From positions 1 through 21,140 of the forward strand of contig CAZTQN010000052.1 in NCBI GenBank assembly GCA_964615765.1: a stretch of 21,140 nt of DNA. The letters run 5' to 3'. The translations under genes were made by a program, and so were the position numbers. Numbering within the stretch: position 1 is the first letter of the stretch; the number at the start of each line of letters is the position of its first letter. This DNA comes from CAZTQN01 sp964615765. Lineage in GTDB: Bacteria; Planctomycetota; Phycisphaerae; Phycisphaerales; UBA1924. Of the stretch, positions 14,959-21,140 are shown one piece after another. The notes under the pieces are model-generated. The model saw only the letters and a list, made by a program, of their open reading frames with translations, searched no databases and was not told where the DNA came from.

Positions 14959-15978
14959 TTACTGCGTCGTCGACAGTTCCGCGTCGTCCATGATGTACAG
15001 GCTGACGAGCCAGTCTTTGACGAGGTAGGGGTCGACCTTGAGCAGGCCGGTGACGGAGCCGGCGACTTTGAGGCGGTCTTCGGACTTGGGGAGTTTGGCG
15101 AGTTTGACTTCGATGGCGTCGTAGGGCGTGGGCGGGACGCCGATGCAGCAGCCGTCCCACTGGTTGAGCATCATGAGCATCTCGTCCTGGCTCTGGGCCA
15201 TGATGGGGAAGGCGATGTAGCCGGAGATGCTGACCCACTTGTCGTGGATGAGTTTGAGGCGGTCGGGGATGACCTTGCGGCCGTGGCGCGGCTGGTAGGT
15301 CTGCTCGGCGGAGACGAGCATTTCCCAGGTGATGCGGTATGGGTCGGCCTTGGTGCCGGAGCCGGAGAGGGGGAAGCGCCCGTCGATGAGCTTGCTGCCG
15401 TCGGGGCGGATCTCGATCTTGGCGGGGGCGGCGGGGTCGATGGGCGCGCCCGCGGGGCCGGCGGCCGCCGAGGGGGTTTGCAGGTCTTCCAGCGCGGGGA
15501 TCGTCGGGTCCTCGCCGGCGAGGACGGCGTCGAGCGTGTCGCTGATGGCGCGGGCCTTCTCGGCGGCGGCGGCCTGACGTGCGATGCGAGCCGCGGCGTC
15601 GTCCGGCGCGGGCGGTGGCTTGGGCGCGTGCTCGTGCGGCGGACGCGTCGGGGTTGTGCCGGCGGTCGGGTTCGGGGTGATCGTCGGTTGGGCCGCCGGG
15701 CTGGATGGGTCGGTGGGGTCGGTCGGGTTGGTGGTCGTTGTGGTCGCGGCGGCGGAGGAAGATCCGCCGGTGATCGGTGCGGCGTCGGGCCCGCTCGCGG
15801 CCGGTGAGTCCGGCGTGCCGGCAGATGATGTTGCCGCTGGGGCGGGAGCGGGCGCGGTTGGGGCGGTGGGCGCGGTCGGGTTCGCGGGCGTGATCGGCGT
15901 GGTCGCCGCCTTCGGGCGCAGCAGCAGCACCGCGGCGACAACCGCGAGCAGGGCGATCACGATCCAGAAGATCTTCAT
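14959..15978 (-). CDS. DUF3299-domain exported protein of an ABC operon
   Basis: This 339-residue protein has an uncleaved signal/TM anchor at residues 3-20, a Thr/Pro/Ala-rich linker to about residue 110 (including P-H-E-H-A-P-K), and a short charged helix. The C-terminal domain matches DUF3299: V-S-I-S-G-Y-I-A-F-P near residue 245 and D-G-C-C-I-G-V-P-P-T-P-Y-D-A near 275. As I recall, DUF3299 genes often accompany an FtsX-like permease and ATPase, as in the zinc-regulated zrg operon of Vibrio cholerae. Here it is third of three genes, 42 bases after the permease. GGAG (15984-15987) lies 5 bases before the ATG. It probably works on the outer face of the inner membrane; the biochemical role is not known. 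Confidence 0.8.
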   Translation of the reverse strand: MKIFWIVIALLAVVAAVLLLRPKAATTPITPANPTAPTAPTAPAPAPAATSSAGTPDSPAASGPDAAPITGGSSSAAATTTTTNPTDPTDPSSPAAQPTITPNPTAGTTPTRPPHEHAPKPPPAPDDAAARIARQAAAAEKARAISDTLDAVLAGEDPTIPALEDLQTPSAAAGPAGAPIDPAAPAKIEIRPDGSKLIDGRFPLSGSGTKADPYRITWEMLVSAEQTYQPRHGRKVIPDRLKLIHDKWVSISGYIAFPIMAQSQDEMLMMLNQWDGCCIGVPPTPYDAIEVKLAKLPKSEDRLKVAGSVTGLLKVDPYLVKDWLVSLYIMDDAELSTTQ

Positions 15979-16020
15979 GCGGTCTCCGCGGCGGGCGAGC
16001 CTTCGCTGGCCCCAAGGCTT

Positions 16021-17367
16021 TTACCCGATCGGGCGCAGATTGTTCGCCACGCTGGTGCGGTAGGCCATGACGGCGGGCACCAGCCCGGCGATCGCCGCCA
16101 GCAGGACCGTCCCCAGGAGCACCACCAGCGTCCACTCCGGCGCAAACACGGGCTGGATGATCAGGCCCAGGCGGTCCTTCAAGGCCGCGGCGACCACGAA
16201 CGCCCCGCCGAGCGCCAGCCCCAGGCCCGCCACGGCGCCGATGAGCCCGATCACGGCGGACTCGGTCACGACCAGCCCGAAGACGCGCCCGCGCGAGCAC
16301 CCGAGCACGCGGAGCACGGCGATCTGGCGTCGGCGTTCGTTCATCGAGTTGTACAGCGCCAGCATGATGCCGATCCCGCTCGAGACCAGCACGACGGCGG
16401 CGATCCCGAGGAACACGCCGTCGATGTTCGAGACGATGATGAACAGGCGGCGGATCTCGTCCGTCGGCGAGGCGATGGTGAAGCCGGTGGTTCGAGTGAG
16501 TTCGGCAGCGAACTGCGGGAGGACCGCCGAGGCGTTCATGCCCGGGCGCGTCGCCATGCGGACGTACACGCCGGTGATGAGCCGATCGGCGTCGGTGATG
16601 TCGACCGTCGGGTTGGTGTGATGATCGTGCGAGTGGCCGTCGGCGGTGGGGAGGACGGCGTCGGCGGGCTCGGGGGCGTCGTGGTCGTGATCGTGGCTGT
16701 GCCCGCCGGCGGAGCGTTCGATGCGGTCGAAGGCGTGCAGGGCCCAGGAGCTGTTGAGGGAGGTGAACAGGGCGCGGTCGTGGGCGGAGCCGGTGGGGTT
16801 GAGCACGCCGACGATGGTGTATTTGAAATCGGTGTGGACGTGGGCGGAGCGGGAGTCGCCGCTGCCGTGGGTCAGGCTGATCTTGGCGCCGATGGGGAGG
16901 TTGGTTTCCTGGGCGGCGCGGGCGCCGAGGACGATCTGGAAGTCCTGGTCGAAGGGCTTGCCGCGTGCGAAGGACCACGGTGCGCCGTCGGTGGGCGTGA
17001 ACTTGGAGAAGAACTCGGGCGTGGTGGCGACGACGGGGAGGCCGCGGAAGGAATCGCCGATCTGCGTGGGGACGGCGAAGTCGACGCGCGGGTCGTCGGC
17101 GATGGCTTGGAAGCGGGCGAAGGGGATGGGTCGCGAGGGGACGCCGGCGTAGAAGACGGAGTTGAGGACCGAGGTGAGGCGGGAGGCGTCGGCGGAGACG
17201 AGCAGGTGCATGTTGCCCGAGCCGCGTTCGAAGGCCTGGCGACCGGCGTCGCGCATGCTGAGCAGGACGAGCATGAGGGCCGCGGCGACAGCGACGCTGA
17301 GCACCGTGACCAGCGACGAGAACAGACGCGTGCGCAGACTGCGCGTGATGATGGTGAAGTCGGTCAT
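16021..17367 (-). CDS. FtsX/MacB-type ABC permease with His-rich loop
   Basis: This 448-residue protein has one N-terminal TM helix (about 15-37), a large exported domain, and three C-terminal TM helices. Typical FtsX-domain phrases occur: G-I-G-I-M-L-A-L-Y-N-S-M-N-E-R-R-R-Q-I-A and L-R-V-L-G-C-S-R-G. The exported domain carries two His clusters: G-G-H223-S-H-D-H-D-H-D, and D-G-H245-S-H-D-H-H, eight His in 28 residues. Such loops bind zinc or similar metals, so the transporter is probably metal-related. Its ATG overlaps the ATPase stop (ATGA), which implies coupled translation. MacB-like systems usually move lipoproteins, peptides or work as mechanotransmitters rather than carrying metal through a channel, so direct metal transport is not certain. 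Confidence 0.85.
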   Translation of the reverse strand: MTDFTIITRSLRTRLFSSLVTVLSVAVAAALMLVLLSMRDAGRQAFERGSGNMHLLVSADASRLTSVLNSVFYAGVPSRPIPFARFQAIADDPRVDFAVPTQIGDSFRGLPVVATTPEFFSKFTPTDGAPWSFARGKPFDQDFQIVLGARAAQETNLPIGAKISLTHGSGDSRSAHVHTDFKYTIVGVLNPTGSAHDRALFTSLNSSWALHAFDRIERSAGGHSHDHDHDAPEPADAVLPTADGHSHDHHTNPTVDITDADRLITGVYVRMATRPGMNASAVLPQFAAELTRTTGFTIASPTDEIRRLFIIVSNIDGVFLGIAAVVLVSSGIGIMLALYNSMNERRRQIAVLRVLGCSRGRVFGLVVTESAVIGLIGAVAGLGLALGGAFVVAAALKDRLGLIIQPVFAPEWTLVVLLGTVLLAAIAGLVPAVMAYRTSVANNLRPIG

Positions 17368-18107
17368 GCCGAGAGGCCCTGGGGTGATGTCGCGGCGGGC
17401 GCGGGCGGCAGCGATGGCGCGGGGCGGGCCGCGGCGCGGAGGTCGCCCAGCGCCAGCGTGCGCGGGAAGCGCTGCGGCATGCTGGGGTCGTGGCTGACGC
17501 ACAGCAGTGCGGCGTCGTTGTCGCGGCAGGCGGACTGGATGAGCTCGATCGCGCCCGCCGCGTTGTCCGGGTCGAGGCTCGCGGTCGGTTCGTCGGCGAG
17601 CACGAGCGCGGGCTTGACGGCCAGGGCCCGGGCGACGGCGACGCGCTGCTGCTGCCCGACGGACAGGCGCTCGACGGGGCGGTTCACGTCGGTGATGCCC
17701 AGGCGGGCCAGCAGGTCACGGGCCCGGGTGCGCCGGTCGGGGACGTTGGCGTTCGAGAACAGCAGCGCGGCTTGGACGTTCTCGCTGGCGGTGAAGCCTT
17801 GCAGGAGGTTGAAGGTCTGGAAGATCATGCCGACGCGGCTGCCGCGGAACCGGTCACGCGTGGCGCCCGACAGTGCGTGGATGCTCTGCCCCGCAACAGC
17901 AACCGTGCCCTCGAGGGGGTCAAGCAGGCCGGCGATGAGCTGCAGGAGCGTGCTCTTGCCCGATCCGGACCCGCCGGTGAGCAGGACCTGCTCGCCCGGG
18001 GCGAGCTGCAGGGCGGCGACATCGACCGTCCACCGACGGTCGGGCGTGCGGGCCTGGTCTGGATAGCGGAACTTGAGGTTGGAGACGAACAGCGCGGGAG
18101 ACGGCAT
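17364..18107 (-). CDS. ABC transporter ATPase, LolD/MacB type
   Basis: This 247-residue ATPase energises the adjacent FtsX-like permease. Walker A is G45-G-S-G-S-G-K51-S-T53, the signature is L-S-V-G-Q-Q-Q-R-V-A-V-A-R, Walker B is L-V-L-A-D-E-P-T-A-S-L-D, and the H-loop is C-V-S-H-D. The Q-loop region G-M-I-F-Q-T-F-N-L-L is typical of LolD/MacB/FtsE proteins. The last 30 residues are Ala/Pro-rich and non-conserved. ATG 18107 was chosen as it begins directly before the ATPase fold, and TACCCT lies 8 bases upstream; the longer frame reads through repeats. It is first in the operon with permease and DUF3299 gene. Confidence 0.9.
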   Translation of the reverse strand: MPSPALFVSNLKFRYPDQARTPDRRWTVDVAALQLAPGEQVLLTGGSGSGKSTLLQLIAGLLDPLEGTVAVAGQSIHALSGATRDRFRGSRVGMIFQTFNLLQGFTASENVQAALLFSNANVPDRRTRARDLLARLGITDVNRPVERLSVGQQQRVAVARALAVKPALVLADEPTASLDPDNAAGAIELIQSACRDNDAALLCVSHDPSMPQRFPRTLALGDLRAAARPAPSLPPAPAATSPQGLSA

Positions 18108-18115
18108 GCCGGGCA

Positions 18116-18121
18116 AGGGTA
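18116..18121 (-). promoter_or_regulatory. TACCCT -10-like element of the ABC operon
   Basis: On the minus strand TACCCT is followed by 8 bases and the ATG of the ATPase. The same hexamer stands before two other minus-strand genes. No ribosome site and no -35 are seen, so a leaderless or near-leaderless transcript is likely. Confidence 0.4.
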
Positions 18122-18141
18122 GGGGAGACGCGGGAGCGGGA

Positions 18142-18222
18142 GCCGTCCACAGAGATCGCGGAGTTGGCACAGAGACACGGAGCGGGAAACGGGAAACGGG
18201 AAGATTGAACGCGAAGGCGCGA
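18142..18222 (+). repeat. Composite spacer repeat, second copy
   Basis: GCCGTCCACAGAG (18142-18154) with CACAGAG/CACGGAG units is followed by two GGGAAAC-type units and TTGAACGCGAAGGCGCGA (18205-18222). The order equals that at 13989-14062, so the two blocks share ancestry. It lies upstream of the ABC operon start, on the opposite strand. Confidence 0.75.
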
Positions 18223-18264
18223 TGGGCTCGAAGGGGGGGCAAGAGGAGAGAAGGCAAGAACACA

Positions 18265-18312
18265 ACACCCACCCTTCGGCCCCGGTTGGCATTGGGGCGA
18301 GGGTGGGCGTGT
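18265..18312 (-). terminator. Long imperfect hairpin after the PEP-CTERM gene
   Basis: The left arm (18265-18283) and right arm (18294-18312) are nearly complementary over about 18 pairs, with small bulges and a 10-base loop. It lies about 70 bases past the PEP-CTERM stop. On the minus strand a T-rich stretch (TGTGTTCTTG) follows. It probably insulates the ABC operon from transcription upstream. Confidence 0.45.
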
Positions 18313-18331
18313 GTCAAGGTTCGTGTGGGCC

Positions 18332-18379
18332 GGTCACACTCCGTGCACTCTGTGTGACCTCTGTCCCTCTGTGGACGGC
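18332..18379 (-). repeat. Inverted GCCGTCCACAGAG copy with hairpin
   Basis: The reverse complement of GCCGTCCACAGAG occupies 18367-18379, right after the PEP-CTERM stop codon. CACAGAG-like units follow, and then a perfect 8-bp stem, GGTCACAC (18332-18339) with GTGTGACC (18352-18359), loop of 12. In this copy the repeat lies in the 3' untranslated region. Confidence 0.65.
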
Positions 18380-18384
18380 TTGCT

Positions 18385-19074
18385 TCAGCGCCGCCGACGG
18401 AGCGCGAGCAGACCGCCGAGCGAGAGCAGGGCCGCGGCGCCGGGGGCCGGGACGAAGTTGGCCTGGGCGTACTCGATGGCGGCGTCGTGCTCGGCTTCGG
18501 TCAGGCCGTAGTTGAAGACGATCCAGAACGGCGCCGTGGCGTCGAAGCCGGGGGTGGAGAGCTGGAGCTGGGCGAGGTAGATGCCCTGGCCGGTGGTTTC
18601 GGTGCCGCCGGGGAGGGTCCACTCGAAGTGGAAGTCGTCGGAGAGGTTCCAGGAGTAGCCGGGGACGGTGGTATCGGTCGCGGGGGTCGCGATGAAGGGC
18701 AGGCCGAGGTCGGGCAGGCCGGTCGCGAGCGTCTGCGAAGTCGGGACGAACGTGGTGCCGTCCCATTGGCGAGCCGCGGCGAGCAGGTTGAACGTGAACG
18801 GGCGGCCCAGCAGAGCCGGGTCCTGGCTGGCGTAGCCGGGCTCGTCGATCACGACGATGCCGGCGGTCGGGTTCCACTCCAGGTCGGCGCCGAAGACGCG
18901 GGTCTCGGCCTGGCCAAAGTTCTGCAGCGGCGGTTCGCCTTCGACGGCGATGGTCTTGATCTGGCCGCTAAACAGCACCAGGCCGATGTCCTGACCGTCG
19001 GCGAGCGTGCTCGGCGCGACGGCGAGCAGCGGGGCGGCGGCGAGGGCGATGCGGGCGAGCGAGAGGCGGGGCAT
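18385..19074 (-). CDS. PEP-CTERM exported protein
   Basis: This 229-residue protein has a Sec signal peptide (M-P-R-L-S-L-A-R-I-A-L-A-A-A-P-L, cleavage expected near T-L-A) and a beta-rich middle. The C-terminus is V-P-A-P-G-A-A-A-L-L-S-L-G-G-L-L-A-L-R4, a PEP-CTERM-type sorting signal with a VPAPG variant. Such signals are recognised by exosortase, which is not in this window. The part before the signal (I-Y-L-A-Q-L-Q-L-S-T-P-G and A-P-F-W-I-V-F-N) resembles the neighbouring dockerin-like protein. ATG 19074 has an AAAGGA ribosome site (19083-19088) 8 bases upstream; the longer frame lacks a signal peptide. It probably ends up at the cell envelope or in the matrix. Confidence 0.83.
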   Translation of the reverse strand: MPRLSLARIALAAAPLLAVAPSTLADGQDIGLVLFSGQIKTIAVEGEPPLQNFGQAETRVFGADLEWNPTAGIVVIDEPGYASQDPALLGRPFTFNLLAAARQWDGTTFVPTSQTLATGLPDLGLPFIATPATDTTVPGYSWNLSDDFHFEWTLPGGTETTGQGIYLAQLQLSTPGFDATAPFWIVFNYGLTEAEHDAAIEYAQANFVPAPGAAALLSLGGLLALRRRR

Positions 19075-19191
19075 GAACGCGGTCCTTTCACGAACGTGTC
19101 TTTGTTTCTCTCTCAAAAGCACACCGGCGCGAGGAAGACACGCACCCACGCCGGGGCTGAAAACACACGGGTTGAGATGGCGCGGGCCGGG

Positions 19192-20100
19192 TCAGCAGCC
19201 CGCGAAGTACGCGGTCAGGTAGTCGAAGATGTCCTGAACGGTCGCGGCGCCGGAGGCGTTGTAATCCGCCCCGGGCTGACCAGCGAAGTACGCGGTGAGG
19301 TAGTCGAAGATGTCCTGCACGCTCAGCGTGCCGGAGGCGTTGAAGTCGGCCGGGCAGCAGGGGTTGGCGGGCGCGCCCGGGGCGGCGAGGTTCGCCGACA
19401 CCCACAGCGACGCGGCGTCGAGGTCGGCCTGCGACGCGGTGTTGCCGAAGATCAGCCACAGCGGCGCCGACGGAGCCGGCGACGTGCCGCCCGGCGTGCC
19501 GAGATAGACCTCGACTTCGAGCAGGTACACGCCGCTGTCCGCGGGCGCGGTGAGCGTGTACGCCGGATGCTCGTGGATGGAGCCGTCGGGCCCGGAGACG
19601 CCGACGTCGACGCTCGGGAGCGCCGCGCCGGGCGCGGGGTCGGCGGCGGGCGATTCGGCGGTGACGCCGAACTTGCGGACCTGGATCCGCTCATCCGCCA
19701 GCGTGCAGAACCGCTGATTCTGCCACACGCGCAGGGCGCGGCGGACGGAGACGCCCACCGTCTGCCCCGGGGGCAGGGCCGACGTCAACGCGTTGAAGCC
19801 GGGGTTGGTCGTGCGGTTGGCGAAGCCCGAGTCGCCGAAGCGGGCGACAAAGACGCGTTCGGGAGTGAGCAGCCCGGCGTTGTCGGCGGACGCCGTGCTG
19901 ATCCGGCTCGTCTGCGCGTCCACGCTCAGGATCACGTCGCCGGTGTGCTGCGCCGTCGCGGAGTCGGCGGACGCGAACAGCGCGGCGGCGGAGATGGCGG
20001 CACACGCGCACGCGCGGGATTGCAGACCCCGAGCCCTCGCCCCTCGCCCCTGATCTCTCACCCCCACGCACCAACCAGAGGTCGGAGCCGTACCCGTCAT
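19192..20100 (-). CDS. Exported protein with two dockerin-like repeats
   Basis: From ATG 20100 this protein has 302 residues. A signal-like hydrophobic segment (A-A-I-S-A-A-A-L-F-A-S-A) is near residues 34-45 and a probable cleavage follows S-A-T-A. A beta-rich body includes V-Y-L-L-E-V-E-V-Y and A-P-L-W-L-I-F-G-N. The end carries two EF-hand/dockerin-type loops, D-F-N-A-S-G-T-L-S-V-Q-D and D-Y-N-A-S-G-A-A-T-V-Q-D, each followed by I-F-D-Y-L-T-A-Y-F-A-G; the second ends in Cys. Such tails are frequent in Phycisphaerae secreted proteins and probably bind calcium or serve sorting. GAGG (20106-20109) sits 5 bases before the ATG; ATG 20127 is an alternative. It follows the pseudopilin gene by 43 bases. 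Confidence 0.8.
   Translation of the reverse strand: MTGTAPTSGWCVGVRDQGRGARARGLQSRACACAAISAAALFASADSATAQHTGDVILSVDAQTSRISTASADNAGLLTPERVFVARFGDSGFANRTTNPGFNALTSALPPGQTVGVSVRRALRVWQNQRFCTLADERIQVRKFGVTAESPAADPAPGAALPSVDVGVSGPDGSIHEHPAYTLTAPADSGVYLLEVEVYLGTPGGTSPAPSAPLWLIFGNTASQADLDAASLWVSANLAAPGAPANPCCPADFNASGTLSVQDIFDYLTAYFAGQPGADYNASGAATVQDIFDYLTAYFAGC
19202..19317 (-). repeat. Direct repeat encoding the two dockerin-like units
   Basis: 19202-19236 and 19283-19317 match over 35 bases with one mismatch, at an 81-base (27-codon) period. Such near-identity at third positions suggests recent duplication or gene conversion of the C-terminal unit. Confidence 0.8.
20042..20052 (-). repeat. CAGGGGCGAGG element inside a coding start
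   Basis: On the minus strand this 11-mer is followed by GGCGAGGG, encoding G-R-G-A-R-A-R-G between the called ATG and the signal peptide of the dockerin-like protein. Elsewhere the element is in spacers (5639-5649, 8580-8590). Either it has been recruited into coding sequence, or the true start is downstream. Confidence 0.5.
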
Positions 20101-20143
20101 GCTGGCCTCAATTCTCGTGCTCATCATGGTGCGGTCTCGTGAA

Positions 20144-20998
20144 TCAGCGGGCGACCCGCGGCCAGAAGTTGTTGTCCTGGCTGCTGCGATACACGGCTTT
20201 GAACGAAAGCGTGGCGGCGTGCCCGTCGAGGAATCCGAACGTGGCCCGGCTGGACGGCGTCGCCCGCGCCGATGGGTCGGCGTCGTGCGCCGTCACGTCC
20301 ATCTGCGTCGCGGCCAGCTCGGCTGCGGCGTCCTCGCCGAACTCCGACCATTCCTGCGGGTGCACGTGGTCGGCGGTCGCGAAGGCTTCGCTCCCGGGGA
20401 TGCGCCCCTGGGTCATCATGAGGAAGTGCACGGTCTTATCGGGGCGTTCGATGCGCTTGAGCGTGTCCCACGGGCCGTCCCAGGTCGTGGTGCCGGGGAT
20501 GCGGACCGATGGGCGGGCAAAGCGGGTGGTGAAGGCGTTGAGCCCGTAGCTGGACCAGCGGGCGGGTTGGCCGGTGAGGGTTTGGCCGCGGGTGCGGGCG
20601 TCGATGTAGCTGGCGAAGGAGAAGCCGGGGTTGGTGCCGCGGTCGCCGCGGGCGGACCAGAACGGGCTGACATCGACGGGCGAGCGGAGGTGGGCGGTGC
20701 CGGGGGCGTAAGGCTCGAGGAGCACGGGCCAGGCGCGGGGCAGGTCGGAAAACCCGCCGTGGCCCAGGCCGGCGTCGACGAACGCCTCGCCGGAGTCGTT
20801 GAGATACGCGGCGTGCGCGAGTTCGAGCTGGCGGACGTTGCTCATGCACACGACGGCCCGAGCCGAGCGGCGTGCCGAGGCGAGGGACGGCAGCAGGATG
20901 CCGATCAGCAGCGCGATGATGGCGATGACCACCAGCAGCTCGATCAGCGTGAAGCCGCGGGCGGAGCGGACAGGGAGATGGCGACGATGCTGATGCAT
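20144..20998 (-). CDS. DUF1559-like type II pseudopilin protein
   Basis: This 284-residue protein begins with a basic leader (M-H-Q-H-R-R-H-L ... R-S-A-R-G) cut by prepilin peptidase before F-T-L-I-E-L-L-V-V-I-A-I-I-A-L-L. A helix with A-R-R-S-A-R-A and C-M-S-N-V-R-Q-L follows, then a globular domain. F-G-F-L-D-G-H-A near the end is like the H-x9-DG region of DUF1559 proteins, which are extremely numerous in planctomycetes. The family is thought to form pseudopilus-like structures, with unknown individual roles. ATG 20998 was preferred to ATG 21052, which lies inside a palindrome upstream of a promoter-like pair. The dockerin-like gene follows after 43 bases, so the two may be co-transcribed. 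Confidence 0.83.
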   Translation of the reverse strand: MHQHRRHLPVRSARGFTLIELLVVIAIIALLIGILLPSLASARRSARAVVCMSNVRQLELAHAAYLNDSGEAFVDAGLGHGGFSDLPRAWPVLLEPYAPGTAHLRSPVDVSPFWSARGDRGTNPGFSFASYIDARTRGQTLTGQPARWSSYGLNAFTTRFARPSVRIPGTTTWDGPWDTLKRIERPDKTVHFLMMTQGRIPGSEAFATADHVHPQEWSEFGEDAAAELAATQMDVTAHDADPSARATPSSRATFGFLDGHAATLSFKAVYRSSQDNNFWPRVAR

Positions 20999-21011
20999 CT
21001 GAGTTGCAAGA

Positions 21012-21040
21012 AGCCTACCTCGGGGTGAGCCGGCCGGCAA
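21012..21040 (-). promoter_or_regulatory. Promoter of the pseudopilin gene
   Basis: On the minus strand TTGCCG (21040-21035) and TAGGCT (21017-21012) are 17 bases apart, matching sigma70 spacing. The -10 ends 13 bases before ATG 20998, which would leave a leader of only about 6 bases. Elements are seen; activity is inferred. Confidence 0.5.
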
Positions 21041-21046
21041 GGCTAC

Positions 21047-21063
21047 ATGCAAACAAATTGCAT
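21047..21063. promoter_or_regulatory. Palindromic operator-like site
   Basis: ATGCAA-ACAAA-TTGCAT is a perfect 6-bp inverted repeat with a 5-base centre, unusually AT-rich for this sequence. It lies 6 bases upstream of the -35 of the pseudopilin promoter, where an activator or repressor could bind. The regulator is unknown. Confidence 0.5.
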
Positions 21064-21068
21064 GAAGG

Positions 21069-21130
21069 CGGGGTGGGGGGGGTGGGGGGAGGAAGTGGCG
21101 AAGTGGCGAAGTGGCGGAGTGGCAAAGTGG
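21069..21130 (+). repeat. G-run cluster and inverted 8-base array, copy 2
   Basis: Three long G-runs (about 21069-21090) lead into GAAGTGGC x3, GGAGTGGC and AAAGTGG (21092-21130). This is the inverted counterpart of the array at 12249-12304, with the same order of variant units. Confidence 0.75.
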
Positions 21131-21140
21131 GGGGGCGCGC

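Noticed and set aside
19182..19203. GCGGGC/GCCCGC hairpin at the dockerin-like stop codon as a terminator
   Set aside because: No T-run follows, and such 6-bp GC stems are expected by chance at this base composition.

Overview
The window reads as chromosomal DNA of a very GC-rich planctomycete, most likely of the class Phycisphaerae. Four things point there: a secreted protein ending in two dockerin-like repeats (D-F-N-A-S-G ... V-Q-D-I-F-D-Y-L), a PEP-CTERM protein, a DUF1559-like pseudopilin with the GFTLIELLVVIAIIALL start, and a zinc-ribbon membrane protein of the C-x2-C-GYDL-G type. The assignment is inferred from protein style; no rRNA or tRNA is visible.

Layout. (1) 1-2160, plus strand: a less GC-rich segment with a cytoplasmic-looking papain-fold cysteine protease and a small unrecognised protein, separated by an AT-rich inverted repeat. 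(2) 2210-6701, minus strand: a likely five-gene run, read from 6701 down: a small secreted/anchored protein, two distantly paralogous single-pass membrane proteins, a RicT/YaaT (PSP1) protein with a long disordered tail, and an oversized signal peptidase I. (3) 6963-8573, plus: a SpoIID-type peptidoglycan enzyme, divergent from (2). (4) 8633-9058, minus: an EVE-domain protein. (5) 9244-13980, plus: a 963-residue coiled-coil protein ending in a Wzz-like two-TM module, a DegT/DnrJ aminotransferase and a small beta-rich protein. (6) 14099-14839, plus: zinc-ribbon membrane protein. (7) 14959-18107, minus: a tight ABC operon of ATPase, FtsX-like permease with a His-rich loop, and DUF3299 protein, probably linked to zinc or another metal. 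(8) 18385-20998, minus: a PEP-CTERM protein, a dockerin-like protein sharing a domain with it, and a pseudopilin-like protein.

Spacers carry several dispersed short repeat families (7-mer GGGAAGC, 8-mer GCCACTTC, GCCGTCCAC[AG]GAG, TTGAACGCGAAGGCGCGA, CAGGGGCGAGG) that recur on both strands. Several genes have a TAnnnT hexamer only 5-8 bases before the ATG, which suggests leaderless transcription.

Most promising for something undescribed: the protease/small-protein pair at the left edge, the coiled-coil/Wzz fusion beside a sugar aminotransferase, the His-rich ABC operon, and the short-leader/leaderless start signals. Most very long ORFs on the opposite strand of real genes are artefacts of high GC content.
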